This document shows, piece after piece, positions 39,604 to 48,264 of a stretch of DNA of 64,000 bases; position 1 is the first letter of the stretch; each line of letters opens with the position of its first letter. The DNA is taken from contig DRQG01000086.1 in NCBI GenBank assembly GCA_011369465.1, positions 1 to 64,000 on the forward strand, written 5' to 3'. A model generated the notes under the pieces. It saw nothing but the letters and a program-made list of their open reading frames with translations. It made no database searches and was not told where the DNA came from. The position numbers and the translations under genes are program-made. This DNA comes from Caldithrix abyssi. GTDB taxonomy: Bacteria > Calditrichota > Calditrichia > Calditrichales > Calditrichaceae.

Positions 39604-40734
39604 TTGTATTCGAATTTGTCCAACTCACCAAAAGTGGAATGGAGTAAAACGTTGTTTGACAGTCTGGTCGGAATTACCAAAGAAAATTGGTTCAGGTTAT
39701 TAAAAGAAAATCATTTCCGTGTATCTCCTCGATATGCCAAACCCATTTTGTTTGTAACTTTGGCAAGTTATCACAACTCCCGCTTTCAAAAAGAAGAAGA
39801 AAAAAGATTCGGTGAAGCGGTTCGCCAAACAAAATTCGAGCATCCTCCGATTTTTTTAATCGGGCATTGGCGCAGCGGAACAACCTATCTGCACAACCTG
39901 ATTTCGCAGGATAAGCGTTTTGCTTATCCCAATCTTTTCGAAATCCAAACGCCCCACTCCTTTTTAAGCCGTTGGTTTATATTAGAGAAGCATCTTGAAA
40001 GAGCGCAATCATTCAAACGCTCGATGGATAATATGCGAGTTGACCTCACAAGTCCCCAAGAAGAAGAATTTGCTTTGGCGGTTATGACGCTTAAAAGTCC
40101 GCTCATCGGCTGGATTTTCCCAAAACGGGCCGAGTATTATGATCGTTATTTATCATTTAAAAACGTTTCCAAAGAAGAAATAGACTTCTGGAAGGAAAAC
40201 TACATCTATTTTCTAAAAAAACTGACCTTCAAGCATAAAAGGCAGCTGCTCCTAAAATCGCCAGTGAATACCAGCCGTATTAAACTGCTTTTGGACATCT
40301 TCCCGGAGGCCAAATTTGTTCATATCCATCGTAACCCGTATGATGTCATCCGTTCTACCATGAAATTATTTTCAACAGCGGTAACATCATCCCAGCTTCA
40401 GAAGCCCGATTCCCCTGAGGCCGGAGATTATATCATCGATCGATACCGGGCGCTCTATTCGGATTTCTTCGAGCAAAAGGGACTGATTCCGGAAAAACAT
40501 TATGTTGAAGTCTCATTTGAAGATCTGGAGAAAAACCCACTTATGGTTCTCAAAACGATTTATGATGGGTTAAATATCGATGACTTTGAGAAAATCAAAC
40601 CCGCCTTTGAACAATATCTTGAACAGAACAAAAGCTATAAAAAGAATCACTACAAAGAGTTGGATCGAAAGTACACTCAAAAAATTAACGAGCAATGCAA
40701 ACCTTGTATTGAGGCTTGGGGTTACAATTTGTAA
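39604..40734 (+). CDS. sulfotransferase family protein
   Basis: A protein of about 376 residues with both cofactor-binding motifs of PAPS-dependent sulfotransferases: the 5'-phosphosulfate loop IGHWRSGTTYLHNL near residues 86-99 and the 3'-phosphate motif VHIHRNPYDVIRST near 239. The enzyme would transfer sulfate to a hydroxyl or amine. The acceptor is unknown; its place 124 bp after the PPTase suggests a tailoring role on the peptide, which is inference. The start is unclear. TTG at 39604 is the first start codon after an in-frame TAG at 39592, GTG at 39634 is an alternative, and no good ribosome site stands before either. A strong AGGAGG at 39567-39572 lies too far upstream and out of reach because of that stop. 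Confidence 0.85.
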   Translation: MYSNLSNSPKVEWSKTLFDSLVGITKENWFRLLKENHFRVSPRYAKPILFVTLASYHNSRFQKEEEKRFGEAVRQTKFEHPPIFLIGHWRSGTTYLHNLISQDKRFAYPNLFEIQTPHSFLSRWFILEKHLERAQSFKRSMDNMRVDLTSPQEEEFALAVMTLKSPLIGWIFPKRAEYYDRYLSFKNVSKEEIDFWKENYIYFLKKLTFKHKRQLLLKSPVNTSRIKLLLDIFPEAKFVHIHRNPYDVIRSTMKLFSTAVTSSQLQKPDSPEAGDYIIDRYRALYSDFFEQKGLIPEKHYVEVSFEDLEKNPLMVLKTIYDGLNIDDFEKIKPAFEQYLEQNKSYKKNHYKELDRKYTQKINEQCKPCIEAWGYNL

Positions 40735-40774
40735 CTACATTGGGATTCGATTCATTTTTTTAATAACTTATGCC

Positions 40775-41776
40775 ATGATGTATAGAAAACGGATATTTTC
40801 AAATATTCTTTCTTTGCTTTTTACAGGTTTAGCGGGTTTGCTTTTGGTTTCCTGCCAGGCGCCTCGTAATAACCCTTTCGATCCCAATGCGGCAAACTAT
40901 AAACCTTTGCCGCAACCTATCATTACAACCATTAAAGTAAACAATTTATATCCCCCATATCAGGGAATTAAAGGGATTTCCGTTTTTGCTCCCGACGTTA
41001 ATTTTTACAATATAACCGACGTAAACGGTAGTATTGTCTGGGCACACGAACCGCTGGATTCCGTTAGATTGTTTGCCCGGGGAGCGTCCTTTTTTGATGG
41101 AGACTCACTGTACAAGAATCTAAATGAAAATTCTGTGGTAAATCTATATTTAAACGCCAAACCGTATTTGCTCGATACCCGTTTTACTTCGCGCTACGAG
41201 AATTACAGCCAATTCAGCTTTTTACGCTTCCGCACACGGGTGGTTGACCCGGATGGTATAGCGGATTTAAAACAGGTAATACTGCGCTGCCCGGAGTACC
41301 AGTTTAAAGATACGTTGACCCTGGAGAACGCAGGGACGGATATTTTTACTACTAAAGATTTTAACATTAAGGAAATCGATTCATCAATGACAGCCGGTCG
41401 CGTACCGGAGCTATCTTTCTCTTTAATGGCGAACAATGTGAATGGTGATAGTCTTATCTTTGAGCCGTTCTCCATTATCAGAATCATTGAACAGCCTCTG
41501 GTTTTATTATCACCGCAAGAAAATGATGTGGTGAACGGGCCGGTCACTTTTAAATGGGAAAAAGTTGAATTGGATTTTTCGTTCACTTTCACGGTTTTTT
41601 TGTATAAGTTACCAAATTATGATCTTACCGGTATTTATGACAATATACCTGCGGATAGTACAAGCTTGACGATTGCGCCTTTGACAAACGGGCGATATCT
41701 GTGGGTTTTGGAATTAAAGGACCTGGCAGAAAACGCCAGCCAGTCCAGATTAATCAATTTTACAAGCGAAAACTAA
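40775..41776 (+). CDS. hypothetical lipoprotein
   Basis: A protein of about 333 residues with a lipoprotein signal peptide: basic MMYRKR, a hydrophobic stretch, and the lipobox LLVSC. The reading frame runs further upstream inside the sulfotransferase gene, but the signal peptide places the start at the ATG-ATG pair at 40775/40778. After the cysteine there is an Asn/Pro-rich linker and a mostly beta region, with an Ig-like segment near the end (SPQENDVVNGPVTFKWEK). I do not recognise a named family. It probably sits in the outer membrane or periplasm. It is followed after 28 bp by the sigma-54 activator, so it may be the envelope partner of the kinase/activator set. Confidence 0.8.
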   Translation: MMYRKRIFSNILSLLFTGLAGLLLVSCQAPRNNPFDPNAANYKPLPQPIITTIKVNNLYPPYQGIKGISVFAPDVNFYNITDVNGSIVWAHEPLDSVRLFARGASFFDGDSLYKNLNENSVVNLYLNAKPYLLDTRFTSRYENYSQFSFLRFRTRVVDPDGIADLKQVILRCPEYQFKDTLTLENAGTDIFTTKDFNIKEIDSSMTAGRVPELSFSLMANNVNGDSLIFEPFSIIRIIEQPLVLLSPQENDVVNGPVTFKWEKVELDFSFTFTVFLYKLPNYDLTGIYDNIPADSTSLTIAPLTNGRYLWVLELKDLAENASQSRLINFTSEN

Positions 41777-41804
41777 ACGATTTCATAAACGTTTACAGGA
41801 TAGA

Positions 41805-43286
41805 ATGAGCAGGGAAATTCAATTCGATCAATTAAGCGCTACTCATCTTCAGTCTATTTACCGCTTAGCGCAGCAAATGGCCCATTCCGGCGATGCTGAT
41901 GAATTGTTGCAGCTCATTTTATCGGAATTAATGGAAGAAACCGGTGCCGAGGTGGGCGCCTTTATTTATTATGATGCCCGGAACGATCGCTTCGAGCCGC
42001 GCACCATCCGGACTCAAAACGAACGGGATAAAAGCGAGATTGAGTTTTCGTACAGCGTTTTTCAGGATATTTTAAAAAATAAAGAAGCCGTACTTACTTT
42101 TGACACCCGGACCGATCAGAAATACTCTGACAAGCAATCCGTTATTATTAACAAAATTTATGCTATTCTGGCCTTTCCGCTTATTATCAACAATCAGCTT
42201 TACGGTATTCTGTATTTCGATAGCCGACGCAACCGGCAGAGTTTCAACGAAACCTCGCGCCAATTTCTTTCTTTATTCTCGGCCATTGCCTCTCTGGCCC
42301 TCGAACAGGTACTCAAAAAGAGAAAGATTGAAAAAGAGAATGTTCAACTGCGCCGGCGTCTGGATGATGAAATTGCCATCCCCGAAATCATCGGCCAGTC
42401 CGAAATAATGAAGAAGCTCTTCCGCTTGATCAACAAGGTGGCTAAAACGGACGCTTCGGTTATTATAACCGGGGAAAACGGCACGGGAAAAGAACTGGTA
42501 GCCAGAGCCATCCATGATTTAAGCAAGCGTAAGGATAAACCCTACATAGCCCAGTATATCGGGAATATCCCCGGCACCATTTTGGAGAGCGAACTGTTCG
42601 GCTATAAAAAAGGCGCTTTCACCGGCGCCGATAAGGACAAAATCGGTCTGTTTGAAGCGGTGGACGGCGGTACGTTGTTTTTAGATGAAGTAGGCGATTT
42701 GAACCCCGATTTGCAGACCAAACTTTTACGTGTGTTGGAAAACAAAGAAATTATGCGGCTGGGAGAAAATACCGTGCGCCATGTGGACGTACGGATTATT
42801 GCCGCCACAAATAAAGATTTACCGGCCATGGTAAAGGAAGGTACCTTTCGGGAAGACCTCTATTACCGACTGAATGTTATCGGAATCAAAGTTCCGACGC
42901 TGCGCGAACGCAAAACGGATATCCCCTTGTTAGTGGATTATTTTCTAAAAAAGGAAAATCCCGATCATCCTTTGGAAATCAGCAAGGAAGCGCTGCGTAA
43001 GATTATGAGCTACGACTGGCCGGGTAACGTCCGCCAATTGAGTAATATTATTCAACGAGCCTGTATCCTGGCCAGTGACAATATCATTAGAGAAGAGGAT
43101 ATCCAATTTGACGATTTGGTCGGCAAAAAGGTAGATATTCATTTTGGCGGTACACTGGAAGAACTGAAAAACAGGATAATTGCCGAGAGAATAAAACAGT
43201 TTAACGGCAATAAAACACGGGCGGCTAAAAGCCTTAATATCTCTTTGCGATCCCTGCAGGCAAAAGCCAAAGAATTAGGATTATAG
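41805..43286 (+). CDS. sigma-54-dependent activator, GAF-AAA+-Fis
   Basis: A 493-residue enhancer-binding protein. Residues about 10-165 form a GAF sensor domain, about 195-425 an AAA+ ATPase, and the last 45 a Fis-type helix-turn-helix (NKTRAAKSLNISLRSLQAK). The ATPase keeps Walker A (GENGTGKE), the GAFTGA loop that contacts sigma-54 (ESELFGYKKGAFTGA, near 270) and Walker B (GGTLFLDEVGDL). It should open sigma-54 promoters in response to a signal read by the GAF domain. No receiver or FHA domain is present. It is five bases upstream of the PEGA kinase gene, suggesting that the two act together. A candidate target is the secreted-protein gene at 45918. Confidence 0.93.
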   Translation: MSREIQFDQLSATHLQSIYRLAQQMAHSGDADELLQLILSELMEETGAEVGAFIYYDARNDRFEPRTIRTQNERDKSEIEFSYSVFQDILKNKEAVLTFDTRTDQKYSDKQSVIINKIYAILAFPLIINNQLYGILYFDSRRNRQSFNETSRQFLSLFSAIASLALEQVLKKRKIEKENVQLRRRLDDEIAIPEIIGQSEIMKKLFRLINKVAKTDASVIITGENGTGKELVARAIHDLSKRKDKPYIAQYIGNIPGTILESELFGYKKGAFTGADKDKIGLFEAVDGGTLFLDEVGDLNPDLQTKLLRVLENKEIMRLGENTVRHVDVRIIAATNKDLPAMVKEGTFREDLYYRLNVIGIKVPTLRERKTDIPLLVDYFLKKENPDHPLEISKEALRKIMSYDWPGNVRQLSNIIQRACILASDNIIREEDIQFDDLVGKKVDIHFGGTLEELKNRIIAERIKQFNGNKTRAAKSLNISLRSLQAKAKELGL

Positions 43287-43291
43287 TTTTA

Positions 43292-44860
43292 ATGAAATCC
43301 ATAGCTAATTACGAAATTATAAAAACGATCGCCGAAAGCGGCCCCTCGGCCGTGTATGTGGCTCGTCATAAAAAATTGGGACGCAAAACCCTGTTAAAGG
43401 TGTACAGCGGCGCCGATAAAGCTTTGATTGAACGCTTTGAACGGGAAGCACGAATTGTAGCCGATTTAAACAGTGACGCCATTGTAGCCATCTACGATTT
43501 TGGTGAAGACGACGGTCGTTTCTTTATATCCATGGAATATATAGATGGCTGGAATCTGCAAGACTATCTTAGCGACCATAAGCCCGATGTTGCGGAGGTT
43601 ATCGATTTCAGTTATCAGATTAGCTATTGCCTGACTGTTTTGCACCAAAAAGGTTACATTCATCGCGATCTGAAACCGGAAAATATTCTGGTTGACCGTC
43701 AAAAACGGATCAAACTGACCGATTTCGGATTAACACTACATCAAAGCCTCAACCGCATCACCTCCGATGGCGATTTACTGGGTACACCGCTATATATGTC
43801 TCCGGAGCAAATAAACAACCGTCCCCTCACTCCGGCAAGTGATGTGTTTTCCATGGGCATCATTTTTTATCAAATGGCAAGCGGTACAAACCCTTTTGAG
43901 GCCGGGCAGGTGGGAGAGGTCTTTTCCAAAATCCTAACCTACACACCGCCACATTTATCCGACATCCAACCGTCTTTGCCCCAATGGTATGCGGAACTGG
44001 TTATGCGCCTGCTGGAGAAAGAGGCCGGGAAAAGACCACCCACAGCTGCGGAAGTATTTCTTCGCATAAAAGAAAAATCTCTGGCGCATCAAAACAATGA
44101 CTTGCCCGCTGTTTTGCGGGATGAGGAAAAACCGCGGATAAAAACATGGGGAATTTATGTTGCACTTTTTACGGCGATACTAACCCTGGGCTATTTTTAC
44201 GGTTTTGAATACATTAAGGATAGTTTTTGGCTTTCCCGGGATAGCATACAGCAAGCGCCCAAATTTGCCGTTACCGATTCTCAGAAAATCCTTCAACCGG
44301 ATACTTTACCCCCTGCCAATGAAACGATATCCCGCCCGGACAATGAAATAGGTATGGCTACAAATCAAACTTCTTCAGACTCAAATCCCGCCACCGGACA
44401 GTTGCCCGAAGAAGACAAAACCACTTTTTTTGTAAAAACCTATCCCTGGTGCAATATTTTTTTGGATTATCGGCTGGTAGGCACAACACCAATGGCCAAA
44501 CCCATTCACATAAAGCCGGGGAAATATATACTGGGGTTGCAAAATCCGAACTATCCCTCCTACACCGACACAATCCGCATAGAAGCTTTTAAAGCCAATT
44601 CATTTGCTTATAATCTCGATTCGCTTTTACTGCGGGTCGATCTTCAGGTACTTCCCTGGGGAAATGTGTATATTGATGATAAATATATCGGTACCACTCC
44701 ATTGCAAAAACCCTTATATTTAGCACCCGGGAAATATATTATCAGAGTAACAAACGATTTTTATCCGACATGGGTAGATACCATTGTCTATTTAAAAAAT
44801 TCGTCCAATCGAAAACGCATTGTTCTGGATTTAAAGAACAGAAAGCATGGAATAAATTGA
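43292..44860 (+). CDS. Ser/Thr protein kinase with PEGA domains
   Basis: A 522-residue membrane kinase. The kinase domain covers about 5-265 with Lys 36, Glu 53, HRD at 124-126 and DFG at 144-146, all expected for activity. The glycine-rich loop is poor: the three glycines of GxGxxG align with Ala, Ser and Ser (IAESGPSAVY). A single transmembrane helix (GIYVALFTAILTLGYFYGF) lies near 287-305. A Ser/Pro-rich linker and two PEGA repeats follow (near 375-430 and 450-505, each with GTTP and PGKYI). This topology puts the kinase inside and the PEGA repeats outside. It follows the sigma-54 activator by five bases and overlaps the next gene by one base (TGATG). Phosphorylation of the activator or of an envelope partner is plausible but not shown. 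Confidence 0.9.
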   Translation: MKSIANYEIIKTIAESGPSAVYVARHKKLGRKTLLKVYSGADKALIERFEREARIVADLNSDAIVAIYDFGEDDGRFFISMEYIDGWNLQDYLSDHKPDVAEVIDFSYQISYCLTVLHQKGYIHRDLKPENILVDRQKRIKLTDFGLTLHQSLNRITSDGDLLGTPLYMSPEQINNRPLTPASDVFSMGIIFYQMASGTNPFEAGQVGEVFSKILTYTPPHLSDIQPSLPQWYAELVMRLLEKEAGKRPPTAAEVFLRIKEKSLAHQNNDLPAVLRDEEKPRIKTWGIYVALFTAILTLGYFYGFEYIKDSFWLSRDSIQQAPKFAVTDSQKILQPDTLPPANETISRPDNEIGMATNQTSSDSNPATGQLPEEDKTTFFVKTYPWCNIFLDYRLVGTTPMAKPIHIKPGKYILGLQNPNYPSYTDTIRIEAFKANSFAYNLDSLLLRVDLQVLPWGNVYIDDKYIGTTPLQKPLYLAPGKYIIRVTNDFYPTWVDTIVYLKNSSNRKRIVLDLKNRKHGIN

Positions 44861-45648
44861 TGAGCAGGCATCAAAAGTACCTCTTCATTGTACTGGTCAT
44901 GTTGTTTTGCCACGGGCTGTTCGGGCAAGACCTAGAAAGAGACATACAATCTCTCGAAAAGGATTTTAAATCTTTTAATTATAAAAAGGTTATCGAAAAA
45001 GGACAGTTTTTACTGGCCGATCCTTATACAAGCAAAGAAGACAGTCTGCGCATTTACAAATTTATTCTGAGTTCGGCCTACGCATTAAATGATACCACTC
45101 TGGCCAAAAAAGTGGTTCTGGATATATTAGCCTGCGAACCCTCATTTGTTCCCAACCCACGTGAAACCTCGCCCAAAATCATTGAGTTTTTTAACTATGT
45201 AAAAAAGCAAAAGTTACCGTTCATTCAGGTAAAAAGGGATACCGTGTACCTTCCCGCTACAACAAAACCGATAAAAGTACCTTTAATGAAGCCCTATTCT
45301 CTGGTAAGCGGAATACTGCTGCCCGGCAGCGGTCATCTGCTGGAAGGATTTACCTCACGCGGCTATGTGTTTTCTGCGATTTCCGTTACTCTGTTAGCCG
45401 GCACAATCTATGCAGCAATGGAAACGGGAAGCCGTTATGACGCCTATATGTCGGCCGAAGGCAATGCCGATTACAATCGATTGTATAATGACTATAATCA
45501 GATGTACAAAACACGCAATGCTCTTATTTTTGTTTACGGACTGTGGAGCTTGTACGGACTGTTTGATCTGCAAAATCAATTTAACGCACAGATACAAATC
45601 CGGACCCGCCGCAACAGCACATCCTTGCAATTCGGCTTTCGGTTTTAA
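44860..45648 (+). CDS. DUF5683-like exported protein
   Basis: A protein of 262 residues with a cleavable signal peptide (MSRHQKYLFIVLVMLFCHGLFGQ). The frame is open further upstream inside the kinase gene, but the signal peptide and the TGATG overlap set the start here. The N-terminal half is helical and may be a tetratricopeptide-like region (SYALNDTTLAKKVVLDI). The C-terminal half carries SGILLPGSGHLLEGFTSRGY and a hydrophobic segment, a pattern of the DUF5683/P13-like envelope proteins. No function is established. It closes the lipoprotein-activator-kinase run and is likely co-translated with the kinase. Confidence 0.78.
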   Translation: MSRHQKYLFIVLVMLFCHGLFGQDLERDIQSLEKDFKSFNYKKVIEKGQFLLADPYTSKEDSLRIYKFILSSAYALNDTTLAKKVVLDILACEPSFVPNPRETSPKIIEFFNYVKKQKLPFIQVKRDTVYLPATTKPIKVPLMKPYSLVSGILLPGSGHLLEGFTSRGYVFSAISVTLLAGTIYAAMETGSRYDAYMSAEGNADYNRLYNDYNQMYKTRNALIFVYGLWSLYGLFDLQNQFNAQIQIRTRRNSTSLQFGFRF

Positions 45649-45654
45649 TCATTT

Positions 45655-45694
45655 ACTATGCAATTTTTTCGCCACTATGCAAAAATTGCATAGT
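45655..45694. promoter_or_regulatory. three ACTATGCAA boxes forming a dyad
   Basis: ACTATGCAA occurs at 45655-45663 and 45674-45682, and inverted as TTGCATAGT at 45686-45694. The first and third give a perfect 14-bp inverted repeat with a 12-base loop; the second and third give a compact 21-bp palindrome. It lies about 160-200 bp before a sigma-54-like promoter, a usual distance for an activator site. It could instead be a 3' hairpin of the preceding gene, but no T-run follows the stem. Confidence 0.5.
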
Positions 45695-45850
45695 TTGCTG
45701 CAAAATTACTCCAATTATACAAACCGGTCTAAGCAATATTTATCGTATAATGTTAACATATTTGTATTATTTTTAACATTTTTTAGATTATTTTGATATT
45801 TTCTGCTCATTCCATCCGATTTAATTCTATTTTTATCTAAATAAGAACCA

Positions 45851-45866
45851 TGGCATAATATTTGTA
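45851..45866 (+). promoter_or_regulatory. sigma-54-like promoter
   Basis: TGGCA-TAATAT-TTGTA resembles the -24/-12 consensus TGGCAC-N5-TTGC. The GG and the -12 element are ten bases apart as required, but the -12 dinucleotide is GT instead of GC. Transcription would begin near 45878, about 40 bp before the ATG of the secreted protein and its AGGAGG site. Confidence 0.4.
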
Positions 45867-45917
45867 GTACAAGAAGCGACAAGTAGAATAACATTAACCA
45901 AATTACAAGGAGGAGTT

Positions 45918-48110
45918 ATGCGTAAACTTTTAACAATGAGGGCTTTCACCGGCTTATTGATTATTTTTATGATGGCTGGGTTTGCTCAGGCTCAATTGCT
46001 GCCTGCCATTTCCGGTAAAGTAACCGCTGGTGATTCCAATGATCCTGTAGCTAATTTTAAGATGGTGTTATCTTACACCGACTCCACCGTTTTCCCCGTT
46101 AAATTCGTTACTACCGACAGCGAAGGAAATTACTTCCAGCAGGTCGTTCCGGGTTTAACCTACACACTTTCCGCTATCGATACCTTTTCGTATGAGCCGT
46201 TTTCAGCGGATATAAGCGTGGGTACGGAATCGGTTGTATATGACATTCATCTCAACTATCGCACGCAGGATGCTACTCTGAGCGGCACGGTTACCAGCGA
46301 AGACGGCAGCGATGTAACAGGGATGAAAATTTTCCTGCTCAAATTACCGGATGATACCGATCTGAGCGATTTCGAAGAAATTGAAACACACTGGGAAATT
46401 CCTTACAGAATGACGCAGTGGGCTTCCTACGAAACTGAAGTTGCCAGCGACGGCAGTTACAGTGTGGATGTATTGTTTGGTAAATACGTTCTTTATGTAC
46501 CGGCCGGCGAAACAACTTTAACGCATTGGGGCGTTTTTGAAGTTACCGCCGATATGACCTATGATATTTTCCTCAGAACGAAAAAGATCCTTTCCGGTCA
46601 TATCGAAAATGCAGACCAGTACGACTTTGTACAGGTAAACGGTTTTTCTTTGAGTAAAGGTCGTCCTTTTACGGCCGTTCCCGATTCCAATGGCGATTAT
46701 CAAATGGAAGTGCCCACCGGGCAGTTTATTCTCCGTTTAACCGCATTTTTCCAGGATGACGAAGGTAACGGCTATATGTATGCGGTTTATTATGACGGCG
46801 TTTATACCGTAGATGAAGCGACTGTAGTGGATGTGCAGGACGATACGCCGGGCATCGACTTTACCTTGCCGACTGCCGAAGTATATCCGTTTAGCATAAG
46901 CGGTACGGTAATATCGGAAAACGATAGCACGCCTATAGCCAATGCCAAGGTATCCTTTGTCAGCTATAATATCGCTACCAATCTCTGGCAGTGGTATATG
47001 GACAGTACAGACGCAGATGGTAAATATACCGTCAACGGTAAAACGGTTCTGCAGGAAGATTCACTGATCGGTTTTGCCTATGCCGACGGTTATTTTGGCG
47101 AATTTTACGATAACGCCGCTACACATGTGAATGCAACACCGATCGTATATCATGCTAACGAAGATGTAACCGGTATCGATTTTGCATTGAACGTTCTGGA
47201 TACAACAAATGCCCATGCCATCTCCGGTACGTTGTATGATGAAGAAGGCAATGTGGTTGGCCAGGGTCAGGTAACTGCTTTTACCAATGCTACCAATGTA
47301 GGCGTAATCAGCGCACAGGTAGATAGCAACGGACATTATGATTTCGGTCCGGTATTTCCTGAAGGAAGTACAGTGTATCTGGAAGCCTGGGGCGGTTATA
47401 ATTATCTGATTAATATTTACGACAATGCCGAAAGCTGGGAAGATGCTACCCCGATTTCTATTGGCAAAGACGACGTAACCATCGACTTTGTAATGATCGA
47501 AAAAGCACCGGCACGCCACTATCTGGCGGAGATCAAAGGTCTGGTTGGTATCGGTCAGGATAAAACCGAAAGCGAAACCAGCCCGTTGGAAGGCGCAGTG
47601 GTTTACGTAAAACGCCAGGGCGACAGCGAATGGCTGAACTCCGGCAATATCGACGCCCAGGGTAATTTTGAGCTGGGAGTTGAGTCCGATGGTGTTTATG
47701 AAGTAAAAATTACCGCTAAAGGATACAAGGACTACTATAATGATAACGTTGTTGTAGAAGACCGTTCCGCAGATCTGAATGTATCCCTTACACCGACGGC
47801 AATCGGGTCGGGTAATACAGGTGTGGTTATCGAATCGCCGCAGCTGTTCAATGCCTATCCGAATCCGTTTAACCCCAGCACAACCATTCGTGTGAACATG
47901 ACAAAATCCGAGGTTGCTTCTCTGGTTATCTACAACGTGATCGGTCAAAAAGTAAAAACACTGCACACCGGTTTGCTGGCAAAAGGTATGAATGAATTCA
48001 GATGGAACGCTACGGACGACGCCGGTCGTCAGGTTGCTTCCGGCTTGTACTTCTATCAGCTTAAAACTGGTAATTCTATCCAGACCAAAGCAGTTATGTT
48101 CATTAAATAA
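45918..48110 (+). CDS. secreted carboxypeptidase-regulatory-like protein with type IX sorting domain
   Basis: A 730-residue exported protein. It has a signal peptide (about residues 1-26, ending FAQA), then a chain of carboxypeptidase-regulatory-like beta domains with repeated phrases (ISGKVTAGD, LSGTVTSEDG, ISGTVISEND, ISGTLYDEEG), and a C-terminal type IX sorting domain from about 640 (NAYPNPFNPSTTIRV to the final KAVMFIK). It should cross the outer membrane by the type IX system and remain on or leave the cell surface. A very good ribosome site (AGGAGG) stands before the ATG. A long leader with a dyad and a sigma-54-like promoter precedes it and a strong terminator follows, so it is a single-gene unit. 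The partner or ligand is unknown. Confidence 0.88.
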   Translation: MRKLLTMRAFTGLLIIFMMAGFAQAQLLPAISGKVTAGDSNDPVANFKMVLSYTDSTVFPVKFVTTDSEGNYFQQVVPGLTYTLSAIDTFSYEPFSADISVGTESVVYDIHLNYRTQDATLSGTVTSEDGSDVTGMKIFLLKLPDDTDLSDFEEIETHWEIPYRMTQWASYETEVASDGSYSVDVLFGKYVLYVPAGETTLTHWGVFEVTADMTYDIFLRTKKILSGHIENADQYDFVQVNGFSLSKGRPFTAVPDSNGDYQMEVPTGQFILRLTAFFQDDEGNGYMYAVYYDGVYTVDEATVVDVQDDTPGIDFTLPTAEVYPFSISGTVISENDSTPIANAKVSFVSYNIATNLWQWYMDSTDADGKYTVNGKTVLQEDSLIGFAYADGYFGEFYDNAATHVNATPIVYHANEDVTGIDFALNVLDTTNAHAISGTLYDEEGNVVGQGQVTAFTNATNVGVISAQVDSNGHYDFGPVFPEGSTVYLEAWGGYNYLINIYDNAESWEDATPISIGKDDVTIDFVMIEKAPARHYLAEIKGLVGIGQDKTESETSPLEGAVVYVKRQGDSEWLNSGNIDAQGNFELGVESDGVYEVKITAKGYKDYYNDNVVVEDRSADLNVSLTPTAIGSGNTGVVIESPQLFNAYPNPFNPSTTIRVNMTKSEVASLVIYNVIGQKVKTLHTGLLAKGMNEFRWNATDDAGRQVASGLYFYQLKTGNSIQTKAVMFIK

Positions 48111-48144
48111 GCCTCCCCCCCCACAATCATAAAGGCTTATTTGG

Positions 48145-48176
48145 AATCCCCGGATTGACTCCGGGGATTTTTTTTA
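48145..48176 (+). terminator. rho-independent terminator
   Basis: A perfect 10-bp stem (AATCCCCGGA / TCCGGGGATT, loop TTGAC) is followed by a run of eight T. It ends the secreted-protein gene that stops at 48110. Confidence 0.93.
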
Positions 48177-48264
48177 TCATATTACACCTTAAAATTAATA
48201 ACTCTATTCTTTTTTCCGGATTGTAATATATGAAAGCAGAAATTAAGAATTATCAGGATTCCAA

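Noticed and set aside
40580-40774. Upstream extension of the lipoprotein frame into the sulfotransferase gene
   Set aside because: The signal peptide and lipobox start at 40775/40778, and the extension would overlap a clear sulfotransferase C-terminus.
44770-44859. Upstream extension of the DUF5683-like frame into the kinase gene
   Set aside because: The ATG at 44860 gives a normal signal peptide; the extension overlaps the end of the second PEGA domain.
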